A stretch of 64,000 bases of DNA from Gnetum montanum (GCA_015680685.1 MNCI01006905.1:58774-122773), one strand, 5' to 3'; numbered from the stretch's first letter, positions 46,090-58,449 are shown. A program made the numbers and translations. The notes: generated from the letters alone by a model not told the origin.

Positions 46090-47040
46090 CTTATATTATT
46101 TCATTAGGATACTAGTGGCCTCTAATGTCTAGGAACACACATACGATAATGAAAAGTTTTAACACATGTAAATGTCTTGATCCACTTATTTATGTGCCAT
46201 CTCAAGAGCTTAGGATTTCAGAAATGGTATGGCCCTTCCAAAAGTAGGAGATGGACCTCATAGGTTCTATTAATTCCTCATCTTCTTCTTCATTTTGACA
46301 GCTATTGAATTTTTTGCTAAGTTAATTAAAGATATTCCTTTAAAATTTTCAACTTCTAGGTATGGTTGTCATTTTATTTTGAATCATATAATCGCTAACT
46401 TTGGTATTACTCTTCACATTGTAACCAATAATGAACCTCAATTCAAGAGAAAAAAAACTAGTCAAATTCTATGATTAATACTAAATCACCCTGTCATTTT
46501 CATCTTTGTATTATCCATAATCCAATGGACAACCCAAATCAACCAATAAATCCATCATCCATTTTAGTCAAACCTTTGTTATCTCATATCCTTTGGGTCT
46601 ACCATATAACATTTCGTAATGCAACTCATCAAATCCTATTCATGCTTATTTATGGATCGAAAGGTATGTTGTCAATGAAGCTAGACGTGTCATTCATTCA
46701 TGCAATGTTGAACAATTGGATGATAGATGAATAAAATGATAGTATGTGCTATGTTAATATTGACACACTTGAGAAAAATTGTAATTCAGTAGTAATCAAT
46801 ATCCAAAATTATCAAGAAGTCATGTGCCATCACCATGAAAAGCATGTTAGACTCAAAGATATCAAGGAGGGTGACCTTTTCCCTAGGCATTCTTCTAATG
46901 CAAAGACATCTAAGTTCTTCCCGAACTATCAAGGCCCTTTCATCATCATCAAGAGACTTGGCAATGCAGCATATTACATGGTTGGTTCTTATGGGAATTA
47001 ATACTTGAACTTATTGAACATGTCATATCTAAAATAATAC
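46090..47040 (+). pseudogene. Element D integrase remnant
   Basis: Pieces in shifting plus frames: 'EMVWPFQK' then 'EMDLIGSI' (46,220-46,270), 'EFFAKLIKDIPLKFSTSRYG' and 'IIANFGITLHIVTNNEPQF' (46,305-46,450), and 'SNGQPKSTNKSIIHFSQTF' (46,520-46,580). The second catalytic aspartate is asparagine (TNNEPQF). The C-terminal part in the 46,744-47,001 frame gives 'KDIKEGDLFPRHSSN', 'FFPNYQGPFIIIKRLGNAAY' and later 'LKYYI'-like residues. This is the C-terminus usual in Tat/Athila-type integrases (EGDLVLR, F.P.W.GPF.I). Confidence 0.8.
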
Positions 47041-47365
47041 TACATCTAAGGTTAAAGAAAATGAAAAAGAAAAAATCATATAGCATTAGGTTTGTTCTAA
47101 CTCTTTTTCTGTCTTACTCCACTTTTATTGCATTATTTTTATGTTCCCCTTCCTATTTCACGTTTACTTATTCTCTTCTTTTCTTTTTATTTTCTATGAT
47201 TTTTATTCTATCTCTTCAATTAAGTTTGTCTACCTTCCCTAATCTCATCCTATCCCATTCTGCTAACTTTTATCTATGGAATACTATGATAAAAATATCT
47301 ACTGGTGATCTACCTCATGCCGTGAGAAATGAGTGTTATGTCATTTTCAACTCCAAGTGAGGGTA

Positions 47366-48381
47366 TGTTGAGTTTGAGTGGAATAGGGAGGGAATCTATC
47401 TATCAAGCATCAGTAATCATTATAGTATGGTATCTATCCATGTCCCTTTTTTGGCATAGCACCTTATCTTAGTGTATAGGTGATGTCCCTAATTTTTTTC
47501 TATAGTATTTCTATTTTCTTAATTGTACAAGTCTATTTTTAATCTAGCCTCTCTCACTTCTATATTCATCCTCTAACCCCCTTTCTTGTCACATTTCATT
47601 ACCTCTCATCAGTACATTTAGTGAGGATTGAGCAACTTGTTCTATTCTAGTAAAGGTGTGCTAAGAGCATGAGTGGGACAAGGTGTGAACATCATAAATG
47701 ACATCCCTTTAGCCATCTTGAGTATAGGATTTAGCCTTGCCCCCATTCTATGCCATAGCCCTATCCTGATGACTAGTGTATCAACAATATTCTGATTTTC
47801 TTCTTGTTTCCTATTTCTTTATTCCTAGTTTTCTTCTTGTCGGTACATCAATCATCCATCCATTTTCTTCCTAATGGATCCTCCTTAAAAACATCAACAA
47901 CATTCATCATTAGGAGGTAATGTTGTACCTAATATTTTGGTTCAATGGGAATCAAGAGTAAGTGTGGTTTCAACATTGTTCCATATGGGTTTGAGTATTA
48001 AACTCCTAAAATATAGTATTACAAGGCATATATCCAACTCTCAAAGGTCTTTAGAAATCATATGGGTTCATAATCCAAGTTATGGACTCTATCTTTAGTG
48101 ACCTCAAAAAAAATCCTATATCAAAATTTTCTAAGTGTTTAGGTTGATATGAATCAAATTTTTCCTTAATATTAGAGCTAACACAGATTTCACATCTTAT
48201 AAGACTTCAAATAGTACATTTTCTAGAAGTTGATGGTCATATTACTTTTGATTCTTTTATTATCAATGATTTTCTTTTTTGAGTTCCATTTTCATCTTAT
48301 ATTTTTTTTCAAAAATTTTTAACATGAGGATTTTTCTCTAATTTAGATCATTTAACCAAAATTGTTCTTGAATGTTGTACT
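47366..48381 (+). other. Possible element D 3' LTR, gene-free, runs into gap
   Basis: Begins TGTTGAGTTTG after a purine-rich 'ccaagtgagggta'. No alignable partner was found, because most of the D 5' LTR is not in the window. A pyrimidine-rich run precedes it (47,080-47,260). No gene recognised. Confidence 0.35.
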
Positions 48382-48644
48382 NNNNNNNNNNNNNNNNNNN
48401 NNNNNNNNNNNNNNNNNNNNNNNNNNNNNNNNNNNNNNNNNNNNNNNNNNNNNNNNNNNNNNNNNNNNNNNNNNNNNNNNNNNNNNNNNNNNNNNNNNNN
48501 NNNNNNNNNNNNNNNNNNNNNNNNNNNNNNNNNNNNNNNNNNNNNNNNNNNNNNNNNNNNNNNNNNNNNNNNNNNNNNNNNNNNNNNNNNNNNNNNNNNN
48601 NNNNNNNNNNNNNNNNNNNNNNNNNNNNNNNNNNNNNNNNNNNN
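48382..48644. other. Assembly gap, 263 N
   Basis: Unsequenced stretch. ORFs drawn across it mean nothing. Confidence 0.99.
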
Positions 48645-49524
48645 ACTGAGAAAAAGCTTTATAAGTGGAAAAACAAGAAGCTTATAATGATTAGAATGTT
48701 TTTTTTACTATTTTTTGTAAGCATATCATTGACACAACTCATGTTTAGTATTCCTTATGTTGGGCTCCTAGTATTACTATATATCACCACAATGAACAAC
48801 TTGTGTAAAATTTCTTTTAGAGTAATAGTCATTCTAGGAAGACTTTTTATCATGTTGTCTAATATATTTGTACTTCTCACAAAGAGGATGATGAATTATG
48901 CATGGTAAATTGTTATAAGCAAGATATTGCCTTATGTTCCAAGTTAGTAGTAAAGTGCTTAACTCGTATGAATCCTTGAAAGCTAGTTTTTATTTTTTCA
49001 GTAAACATATCCAAATGGGTATGTAAATAAGTAGTAATTACTTGAAAGATTCTCATTATCAAAATTGGAAAAAAAATTTTACTAAGAATAAAACTATATT
49101 ACGATTTATTATAATAAAACACATTTAGATGGCTTAGAGTCTTATTAGTGATTTTTGGAACTTTAATAACTTCATAGTTCTTTCTTTAATACTTGATAAG
49201 TTACATCCTTGGTAGCTTCTCATTCATAATGAATAGTGGGCTATTAACCATCCATGTCTTTGCAATACATGATGTAAGCTTGACATTTCCTCTCATTCAT
49301 CTCTTTGTATGTACAATCGATGGATTATTTGGTTTGAGTACCATATTCTCTATGGCATTAATGTCTCTAAAAACTTCATTTTAAAATTTTTTGCATGTTT
49401 TGAATAACAATTTAATTATTTAGGAATATAATAATCATCATCATGATTTTTTTGAATCAATGGCCATTTAGTTTTTCCATTTTGGTCTAAGTTCACCTAT
49501 AATATTATTAGTTCTAATATTTGT
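48645..49524. other. Unrecognised DNA between gap and element E
   Basis: The plus-strand ORFs at 48,650-48,908 and 49,193-49,384 are hydrophobic and short, with no family I can defend. Faint resemblance of 'SIPYVGLLVLLYITT' to the end of copia RT was noted but not accepted. AT-rich, otherwise featureless. Confidence 0.25.
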
Positions 49525-50323
49525 TGATGAGCAATGGTGTATCCCAACACTCTACCATACAAGTCACAAGTGCTTGCACGTAACTAGATTGTAATCCATG
49601 AATGGACAATGTAATTATGTTAGAAGTTGATGTTAAGTTCGTAATCATTGTCTTTTCACTTTGAGTTAGTGAAGTTTAAACGTATGGTTTAACTCTCGGT
49701 GAGGCCTAAGATAGGTTGATGTTGTTAGGCTCTTAGTACTAATAATTATAAACATGATTGGAATGAGATTAAAATGTAGGCTAAGTAATAACAAGAATGT
49801 AAATCTACTCTATCCTGGTAGCGATGAGTATCCATTCTTGGTTTACCGTACATACCTTGGGCTTATGTGATTGTCACTAGGATTACCAAGTGGTGTTACT
49901 ACTGAGTGAATTAAGCAAGATCACTATTGGGTTACCAAATAATCACACTTAGTGCTTAAAACCAATTGTACCAATTTTTCTTAACTAATGAGCATGAAAG
50001 TAAATTACTTTGGAATGTAAATGATTAAACTAGGAAAATAGGAAAATTATGATAATAGAACCAAAGAACTAAGAAATGTTGCAATGATGTAAAAAAATCT
50101 TGATGTTTATTGCTAATCATAAACTATGCCCAAGTACAATTTACTAAAATAAAAACTCTAGTCAATTGCTTAACACCACACTATGAGCATTCACAATATT
50201 GCTACAACTATGAAATGAAACTACAAGAACATTGCTAAGGGTTGACAAAAATTATTGTTACTTATGTGCCCAAGTATCAATATTAATATGGCTACAAAAC
50301 TCCCAAGAGATTGTATAAATTAT

Positions 50324-51200
50324 TGATGAGCAGTGAGTTACCCCTACACCCAACCATACGAATCATAGAGTATTCATGCACAATCTGGTTGAATTCCATG
50401 GACTTTATAGTTTTCAGTGCACTAGTCTTCTAAATAGTGAACCTTGCCTTAAGGTCATTCATTTTCTTCCCAATTAAACTTGTCACATACACTGGTATGG
50501 TTAAGTGTAATTGAGGCATCTAATTTTTATCATTTTATATTTTATGGTTTTGGTGTTTAAAGGGAGATAAAAGTAATTGGATTAACTAATTTAATTTAAC
50601 TAATTAACTAGTATCTAAGCAGTCCTAACATAAGCATTCAGTCCCACTTTCCACACAAATTCTAAACCCACATATCCCTTGCTGGGTTACCAAGTGCTAC
50701 ACTAATGGGTGTACCAAGCAATAATGCTGCTAGGATTACTAAGAAAATATGTGTTACACTCAAAGTAGTTGTACTTATGTATTTAATCTATCTAACTTAT
50801 CTTGCTTAATTACCTTAATTAGCTTAATTATTGGAAATTATTGAATAATTGATTGAAAACATTAAATGCATAAATGAAATATTTAATCTATCTAGAATGC
50901 TACAAGGTTTATCAGAAAGCTCATCTTTATTGCTGCACACACTAACATGCTCAAGTACAAAAATGCTCAAATAAAGATCCATACACTCAATGACTCCTAC
51001 TATAGGCACTCAGGAGAAATATTCTAACTCTCAAATGAACAAACTGCAAGAGCTTCACTACCACTAAAATCTCATTGCCATAAATGTAGCTGGTAGGTAT
51101 GTATTTATAGCCAAAAAGCAAACACTTTGTCGATGGGGCCTCATCAACAAGGCCCAATAGATGAGGCCTCATCAATGTATCTAATAAATGCATCTCATCA
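50324..51200 (+). repeat. Solo LTR of family F inside E LTR
   Basis: Begins TGATGAGCAGTGAG and ends GCATCTCATCA, giving TGATGAG/CTCATCA terminal inverted repeats. Flanks are ATTAT and ATGAT, a 5-bp duplication with one change. The other E LTR has the uninterrupted site near 62,230-62,240. No gene inside. Confidence 0.75.
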
Positions 51201-51230
51201 ATGATGACATAGCTTAAGCTATGACATTGT

Positions 51231-51262
51231 AACTATGATATCGTTGATATGATATTGCATCG
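51231..51262. promoter_or_regulatory. GATATC-type motif cluster, E 3' LTR
   Basis: GATATC at 51,237 with GATATG at 51,246 and GATATT at 51,251. In element sense it lies within the first 50 bp of the LTR (U3 side). A matching cluster is at 62,261-62,280. Confidence 0.4.
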
Positions 51263-51284
51263 ACTAAAAAAAATGATTTTATCA

Positions 51285-51300
51285 TACCCCCATGAATGAT
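51285..51300 (-). other. Element E polypurine tract
   Basis: The minus strand reads 'attcatgggggta' just before TGATAAAATC of the 3' LTR. Short G run typical of plant gypsy elements. Confidence 0.5.
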
Positions 51301-51499
51301 TGGAAACTCATCCTTGAGTTAAAATAAAATGAGGATAGAGTTCCTTATAAAATTGAAAGGTATACATGGCTTGGCATGACTTGATTATTAACATGACTTT
51401 AAATTTCACATTGGTGGTTTTACAAAAATTGAATACAAATGACAGTTGACAAAAAAAATAGAAACAAAAAACAAAAGAAAAACTGAAGTAGCATGATGT

Positions 51500-54100
51500 A
51501 GCCTTAAGTTCCTGGCAATGAAGGCTCCTCCATTAGCCTCTTTCCTTTTTCATCAAGCTTTTGAAATTGACACTTGTTTAGGAGTACCTAAATTTTCTTC
51601 TCTTCCATCCTTGGATCATGTACTATCCATGCAGATTTTGAAATTTTGGATGGAGTTGGTACATCCCATGAACATCGCAGTTGCAGAAACATTTTATTTT
51701 CTTTGATGTACCATGCTGCAAACTATCGTTGTTCTTCTTCAAAGGCATTGGCCACCTTTCTTAATTCTTGATAATTTAACATTTGGCATGTCAAGGTTTC
51801 TGCTACATCCTTCTATCCTTTGTAGTTGGCCTTAACAATTTTTAGCATGAAGTTTGCAACATGTAATTTCTAGAGAGCATCCTTTCAATCAACAAAATCC
51901 TTCTTGTGCATGACATAGATACTACTACCTATTACTCAAGCTCATTCTAATGCTATCTTTCTATTAACATGGCCAAGTTAGCATACCGAAGGTTAGATAA
52001 CCCCATGTATTCTGTCAACTCTTCAATTTGTAGATCCTTATTCATTATCTCAGCTTGGTGGACGTGGGCAAAGCTATGCAAGATGGGTTTCCAATTTCGT
52101 ATTTGAGTAGTTATAAAATTGATTCTGGCCTTGGCCATTTTGATCTCTTTCTCATTTATCTATTTGTACATCTTCACTTAGTTCCTAAAATGCTCCATGA
52201 GCTTCTCATGCTTATTGGCCTCATTTTGCCACATGCTTATTTCAATAGTTGACTTTTGGAAAATTATGAAGACTTCTTCCATTGATAATGTTTTATTCCC
52301 TTAGGCCAATCTATTCATATCTTAGTTGACTTGGATGAATTCTTCTCTCAGTTGATGAATACTTTCCTTAGGAACATTCTTTTTCTTCTCAATGTCGATC
52401 ACCTTGTATTGTCAATAGTAAGTTTTTTGTTCTCCTCCTCAAGAGCAATGAGACCTTTGGCATGTGTATATGTTTGGGCTTCTACTACTAAGGCATTTCA
52501 CATAGCCTTCTCTCTTTCCATCTCAACTTGTATGTTCCTAGCAATGGGCTACCTTAGATGCTTGGTTATGTATTGTTAAAGTTGGTCATGGGCAACCACT
52601 CGTGTAGGATCCCTTAGTTTTGTTCTTAGAGCTATTAATTCATCTTATAGCCTTTGCATCTCATCTTTAGCATGCTCTACCCTTGTTTCTACCATCGCTA
52701 GCTTTCCTTTGATGGCTATCAAGTTAAACTATACTGCAGTGATATCACTAGGGATATCAAAAATATTTTTTCTATTTGCAATAGTTTTTCAAGTACATCT
52801 TCATGCTTTGTGGGTGTCATGGAGGTACCAACTAGCATTTTAGCATATATGGCTCTAGAAATATCAAACGATGACACAATAAGAACATTAAATGACTTTT
52901 TGATATGATTAGTTATGACTTCTACAACTCCTGCTACATCTTGGTGTTGCATGATCATAACCATGGTACCTTTACTAGTTTCTAGCATCACTTAGAAGGA
53001 TGCAGTATTCCCTAATATTTTTTTAGCCCAATTCTCCTCTTCTCATACTTGTAATGATACCTACCCACTAGCAGGGACTATGGAAACCATAGGCCTTATA
53101 GAGATGTCTCTTACTTTGTAAACGGCTAAGCCCTCCCTTGCTCCCTAGCTAATGGTATTTGTAAGTTAGCAAAAATGGTTCATCAAGGGTCTGTAGTCTT
53201 GTGCTAGTGATGGTGCTTGATGTACAGGTCTATCACCTGCAAGTGGGTGACTACTAGATTTTTACCTATTGTTGTTGACTAGTAGTTGGAATGTTACCGA
53301 TCAGTGTAGAACCTAAAGCACCCATAGTGCTTGCTAGCATCTCTAGCTGATATTTCTTTGGTGGCACTGGTTTTGACATCTTTGCATAGGATGCATTTCG
53401 CACCTTTCATGGGACATCATTAGTGTACTCCAAAATCCCTACTTGCTTACAAAGCTTCTTAATAAGGTAAGGGAATGGCAGTGTTAGTTTCCCTACCTTC
53501 TTTTCTTCAAAGCACATTTGGATTTCTAGGAAGAGTAAATGGGGGATGTTAGCATTGAATTTTTCCATTAGAATTGTGCTTCTTCAAGCTACGTATGTGG
53601 AGATCCAATTGAGCCTATTTGTTGAAAAGAAATGATAAGTCCTAATCTTAAAATAGATCTTCCCCTTCACATTGAACTTACTATAGTCTTTATCTTCTTT
53701 TCTATAAGCTCTCTATAGCCACAATTTCTTGGTATTAGTGTTGGACCTTATGGAAATTTGTGCAACACTGGCTCCAACATTTATATATTCAAGGCCTTTC
53801 CTATTGCCTCAACTAAATATGACACTAGCATCCCTTCTATCTTCACTATGGCATTTTCTTGTTTGTTTTGCTAGAATTAGTAGACTTCTCCTAAGTAAAA
53901 TTTAGCGTTGTTGGGTAGTGTTGACCGTAAGATAGATACCTAGACTTGTGTTGTAACAGCTTCTATAGCAAACTCCATGAATGGAAAAAATTTTAGCTCC
54001 ATGATGACCCTGCACATTATATATTTCTCTTGGATTTCCTAGAAACATTCATTAGATAGCATGAGACATTGTCCCTATTCAAGTGCTAGTGGCTTCTCTA
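51500..54100 (-). pseudogene. Element E third ORF: plant-transposon-protein-like domain plus coiled coil
   Basis: Reading down from about 54,060: 'MEFAIEAVTTQV' and 'VSILRSTLPNNAKFYLGEVY', then 'LNWISTYVA', 'MEKFNANIPHLLFLEIQMCF' and 'KKVGKLTLPFPYLIKKLCKQ' with 'VGILEYTND' (53,640-53,410). This follows the pattern of the putative plant transposon protein family ('r..LlPs....V...ra.Lly.I..g..idvg.iI..ei...........l.fPsLIt.LC...gV'). After 'MSKPVPPKKYQLEMLAS' come long stretches rich in K, E, L with heptads ('LIALEEENKKLTID', about 52,440). Frameshifts and stops throughout. It occupies the place of pol. The biochemical role of this family is not known to me. Confidence 0.5.
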
Positions 54101-54109
54101 CTTCTAGTT

Positions 54110-56554
54110 GTGTTGAATGCTTAGTGGTAGAAGTCTGTTGGTGAATACTAAATGATTGAGCCTCCTACTTTGTGTGTTCATCTTGTGGAGTTTTGTCTCC
54201 TTCTTGGCCTCTTCCATGGCCTTTTGGTCTTTTGCTACCATGCTATGAAGGTCCTTTGGTTGTTGGTTTCTTCAAGGGCACCTACAATTAGTAAGAGCTT
54301 AAGGTTACTAAGGTGTTTAAATTGGTTCATAATAATTCTTGTACTCTTGGTTTGATCAAGTTCTTATCTTTTTCTATCAATTATTTCATATTATGATTGT
54401 AGAGTTAGAGAAATTTTAAAATGAAACCTCTAAGTGTTATCTCTTTAATTATTATGACCTTCTACAGTTATCAATTTCTCACTTATTGTGCCCTTAAATG
54501 ATTGGTATGGTTAGTTAGAAGAATTGGTTAAGTTCTTTGGCCTTAATTTGATTATTTAGTTGTAATACCCTTATTTTTTTTCCTTATAATTACCCTTTCT
54601 ATTATCTTCTAGGTGTTAGAAAATTTTGCTTCAATTATCTTAATGTACATGTAATATACCCTCCCACGACCAAGTTGAGAACTCCAATATTAACAAGGTT
54701 CAAGAACTTAACAAATCAAAGTTGTAGTGAGGAAGTTATGATGTCAAGAAGTTTGATTACCAAAGCTCAAAAAAACTTGAAAAAACTCCTCTTGCTATGA
54801 AATGGTAGAATGAAAAATCTTCTAACTCCCACACATATATATACTATTTTTATGGGTGCAACATTGTAGATGCAACATTGTAGTTATGATGTCACCTTTG
54901 AGAAATTTTATATTTTTGAGTATTTTTCAAGGAAAAAGTGAGTTAATTATAGAGACTATCTAAAGGGTAATGAATTATAGATGATGCTTGAAATTCAAAA
55001 TTTGGGTATTTGAAAATCATAAGGAAAGAATCTTGGGTAATGAAAGTTTATCAAGTGCATATGAAATGGATTGAGGATTCTTAGCATATGGATGGATTAT
55101 AAAACTTTGTGGGAAGTGATCTTTAATTACTAAAGTGTTTAGGAGGTGTAAGATGATGTTAAATTTCTTATCAAGTATGAAGTATAAGAGTTATACAAGT
55201 GGATCCTTTCCAAAGCAGTCTTTAGCCCTTATTGCCCTTGTATAACCACACCTAAAAGTGTCCATACGCACTTAAGGAGTTGAATGTAAGACATATCAAT
55301 CTAGCAAAACACGTATGTTAATATTGCCAGAATAGAAAAATAACATTATGCTATACAAAATCATAAAGTTATGATTAAATATACCAATGAGGTGAAATGA
55401 GATGTAGAAGGGATTATAGAAACTGAGATGTGAGGTGTCTTACCACAAGCATAATGAATCCTTGTATGTGATATGTGGTTAAAGTAATCATTAGCCTTTT
55501 CTTCCAAGATTCAAACCAAGTCTAAACCACTTTACAGTGACATTGCATTGTATCATTGCAAGACTAACAACCACAAGACTACCACTGTTGCAATAAGTAT
55601 TATCACTTGGCAAAGTAATTCAATGAAGGATTTTACTAATAACACATTTTTTATTTTTGAGATTTCCACGAAGCCACCTACCTTCAAGCATGGTTAACAT
55701 ATCTTTCCAATGGAACCCCAAAAATGTTACTCTATGCTTTCATTTTATTTTTATTGTGTTGACCTTACCAGAGGACTACCTTCAAGCATGGGTAACATGT
55801 CTTTCTAGTGACATGGTAAGGCATCACTTTTTATACTCTTACTTCCATTTTTTATTAGAACTCAAGAAAATAATACTATCTTAACAATAGGATAAAACTC
55901 ACAACTGTAGTCCTAAAGAATCCACAAGTTCCCTTGATGTCACACCCTTTTCATTTCCACTTGGTTCTCAGTCTTCTATACAAGCATAATGATCACAAGT
56001 TTATTTTAGTTTTAGTGTAAAAAAGAATATCATTATGGCCATGGTAAGAACCTCTTATTGTTGGAAATAAGTCGATGGATGATGTGGTCTCACTATATAT
56101 GTAATCAATCCTTCATGATCTGATAATATAGGGCAATCATTACTTTATTGGAACTACATCTTACTTTATTCCTTGCACTTTATTAGAAAAACCAACAAAA
56201 TTTGTACAAAAAAAATAATGAAAAACATATAGAAATGGAAAAGTAAAGAAAAAATTTGAAAAGTATTAAAGCATATCAAATGATTAAGAAATGGAAAAAT
56301 ATAAAAGAATGAAAAGATATCAAAGAATGTCAAAAGTCCTAAGAAAAAGAAAAAGTATAATAAAGAATTATAAACCTCAAAAATTAGAAAAAAAAATAGA
56401 AAAGCACTTATTAATTCCTAAGTTAGGATAAGGTATCTCCCCCATGGCTAAACTCATGGGCAAGTATTTAGAAAATGGACCCTAAATCCCCTAGATCATA
56501 CACACTAGGTTTCTTATTTATCATCCTTAGTGATTTAGTTTTTCAATTATTATC
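54110..56554. other. Gene-free interior of element E
   Basis: No RT, RNase H or integrase motif was found on either strand. A local duplication is seen at about 55,672-55,716 and 55,768-55,812 ('taccttcaagcatgg.taaca'). An A-rich run occupies 56,200-56,400. RT may have been lost from here. Confidence 0.4.
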
Positions 56555-57035
56555 TGATGAGCAGCAAGGTATCCCTACACTCAACCATACGAATATGAGC
56601 ATCCACGCACGATCTAGTCATATTCCAAGGACTAAGTTCTTATGCGTCTTTGTGGAACAAGGATGGGCTAGTTAATCGTTGTCTTCCCAAGCTTACTTAT
56701 ATAGCACAATTTAATCGTTAAGTAAACTTGAGGTACATAATTTTTATAGTTTTTTTTATGTTTTTATGTCCTGGTGCTACAAAGGGAGGAGAGAGAGATA
56801 ACTAAGTAACTAATTTAATTTAACTACTCAACTATGCTTTAACTAGTCCTAACACCAGCATTTGTTCTCACTTGCTGTACACATCCTGAACTAGTGCAAC
56901 ACTACTGAGATTACCAAATGCTAATCATTACTAGGTTACCAAGCATTACACACATGCTCGAAGTGGTCGTACTAAGTGTGCTTACTTAGGAGAGTTGTAG
57001 GGTGAGAGAGAAAACATTAATTAACTAAGGAAAGT

Positions 57036-57036
57036 N
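57036..57036. other. Single-base assembly gap in solo LTR
   Basis: One N. Comparison of length with the other F copies suggests a larger missing or collapsed stretch. Confidence 0.6.
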
Positions 57037-57046
57037 AGTAGGTCCT

Positions 57047-57114
57047 GATATCGGATGCCTAATATTGCATGGAAGGCTCTGATATCATGGATGCGATATC
57101 GTGGTCCTGATATT
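57047..57114. promoter_or_regulatory. GATATC motif array in F solo LTR
   Basis: GATATC at 57,047, 57,081 and 57,095 and GATATT at 57,109, the last three spaced 14 bp apart, near the LTR end. CpG is common between them. Confidence 0.45.
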
Positions 57115-57739
57115 GCGGTTCATCATTATCCCATGTAATCTTGATGATAATCAAATTCCAATCTTCTAAGATCATATATCCTATTGGACTATATGATCTT
57201 TCCATTTCATAAGGTCCAACTATACTTTCTTGTTTATTTTTAAATTTAAATTTTAAATCTCTATTTCCATTGTCCGTTGTTGTATGATTATAGTTTGTCA
57301 TATCATTTTGTGAGTTCTAAATTTGGGTAATTTTATTAGGGTAGGAATTAATAAGTAAATTAGAAATTTCCATGCATGTTTTAGATAATTTCATGTTTTC
57401 AATTTTTGACCATTGGCTATATTTTAGTTTAGTGGCCCATGTTTCTTCTTATTCACACACTTGTTTCTCACATCTATTGTGGCCTAATGTAAGGACTGTG
57501 TTAACATTCTAAAGTTTTAGTCCAAAACTACACCCTTTGTTATCATTATTAATGCATGGAATTCTTTGCATATGTATGGCTCCTTTCTCATCTCCCTTAG
57601 AGATTTCCATGGATACATTTCTCATTCCTTACTTAGCATCTACTATGCTAAGCCATGCTCTCCTCCTAATGATAGAAAATTCTCTATCATCATTCTTCAT
57701 GTCTATTTTGCTAGATAAGACCACCCATTGATAGTGGTT

Positions 57740-58200
57740 ACCATATCTTCTATTTGTCCTAAAGGAATGGTGATAGATTAATCTACTATCTCTAACCTTA
57801 TGTTGCACTTCTTCAAGGATGCTAGGTTGAATGCCTTGTATGTTTTTTGAGATATCAAATTTACTCTAGAACCTAATTCAAGTAGAGCCTTGCATGGTGA
57901 AATTCTAGCAATTTGTAGATAAATCAAAGGAATTCCTACATTAATTATTTTCTTATGAAGTGGTCTTGCCTTTATCCATTCTAATACCATTTCAATTAGC
58001 ATGATAGTCATAATCTCTTAATTTTATTGTTGGAGAAGCAAGATGTTTGTAGGAGGATCCTTCATATAAAGAACATGATTCAATGAAGTTCTTACTCTAC
58101 TAAATTTTCCTAGGCTTATTATGAAAAAAGGACATCTTCTCAATTTTTCTTTAGCATTGCTAGTGTGATCCTTTCTCTATATATTCACTACCCTTGTATT
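57740..58200 (-). pseudogene. Element E retropepsin remnant
   Basis: The frame from 58,011 reads 'LIEMVLEWIKARPLHKKI', then 'CKALLELGSRVNLISQKTYK' and 'AFNLASLKKC'. This is the 'ALLDTGS.vNLIs...y..L.l' active-site region of retroviral-type proteases, with D-T-G-S changed to E-L-G-S, so it is inactive. A C-terminal stretch after 'IVD' is visible to about 57,740 but no ILGRP box was read. Confidence 0.65.
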
Positions 58201-58449
58201 ACTTCTTATCTGTTGAGATTATGATGGCAGCTTTCCTTGCATGACTAGTGGTGGTACTAGCAATAAATAATTGGAGGTTGAGAGAAGAAATGTGAATTGA
58301 AGAATTCCCTTGAGAGATTGAACATTGTACATAATATCCATAAGGATTTGATTGCCTATATGGATATTGTTGCCTTGGCAGTGGCATTGCCCTCACTTGT
58401 AGCTATTGTCATTGCTACTAGTATTACTCCTATGGTTGACGGTACGCTC

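Larger units (their letters stand above)
43074..47365 (+). mobile_element. Element D: decayed relative of G1, plus strand
   Basis: A primer-binding-like TGGTGCTAAAAGGAGGGC at 43,074 is followed by gag (43,734-45,136) of the G1 family, an LTR-like insertion (about 45,190-46,075) and an integrase remnant (46,150-47,040). Protease, RT and RNase H are missing. 'aactccaagtgagggta' followed by TGTTGAG near 47,366 looks like a polypurine tract and LTR start. It shows that the G1 gag family once went with a full pol, assuming gag and integrase here belong together. Confidence 0.6.
49525..51284 (-). repeat. Element E 3' LTR, split by a solo LTR
   Basis: Two parts, 49,525-50,323 and 51,201-51,284, together about 883 bp, align with 61,437-62,308 (872 bp). 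Shared blocks include 'tgatgagcaatggtgtatcc' and 'tgatgacatagctt.agctat'. Confidence 0.85.
56555..57125 (+). repeat. Solo LTR of family F with perfect TSD
   Basis: Starts TGATGAGCAGC, ends GGTTCATCA, and is flanked on both sides by TTATC, a perfect 5-bp target-site duplication (56,550-56,554 and 57,126-57,130). The N at 57,036 marks a gap, and the copy is about 300 bp shorter than the one at 50,324, so sequence may be missing there. Confidence 0.85.

Noticed and set aside
48700-48900. Possible copia RT end ('SIPYVGLLVLLYITT')
   Set aside because: Similarity is short, needs a frameshift and lacks the neighbouring HW..aK.iLRYL block.
48362-48908. ORFs spanning the N gap
   Set aside because: They exist only because N codons are not stops.
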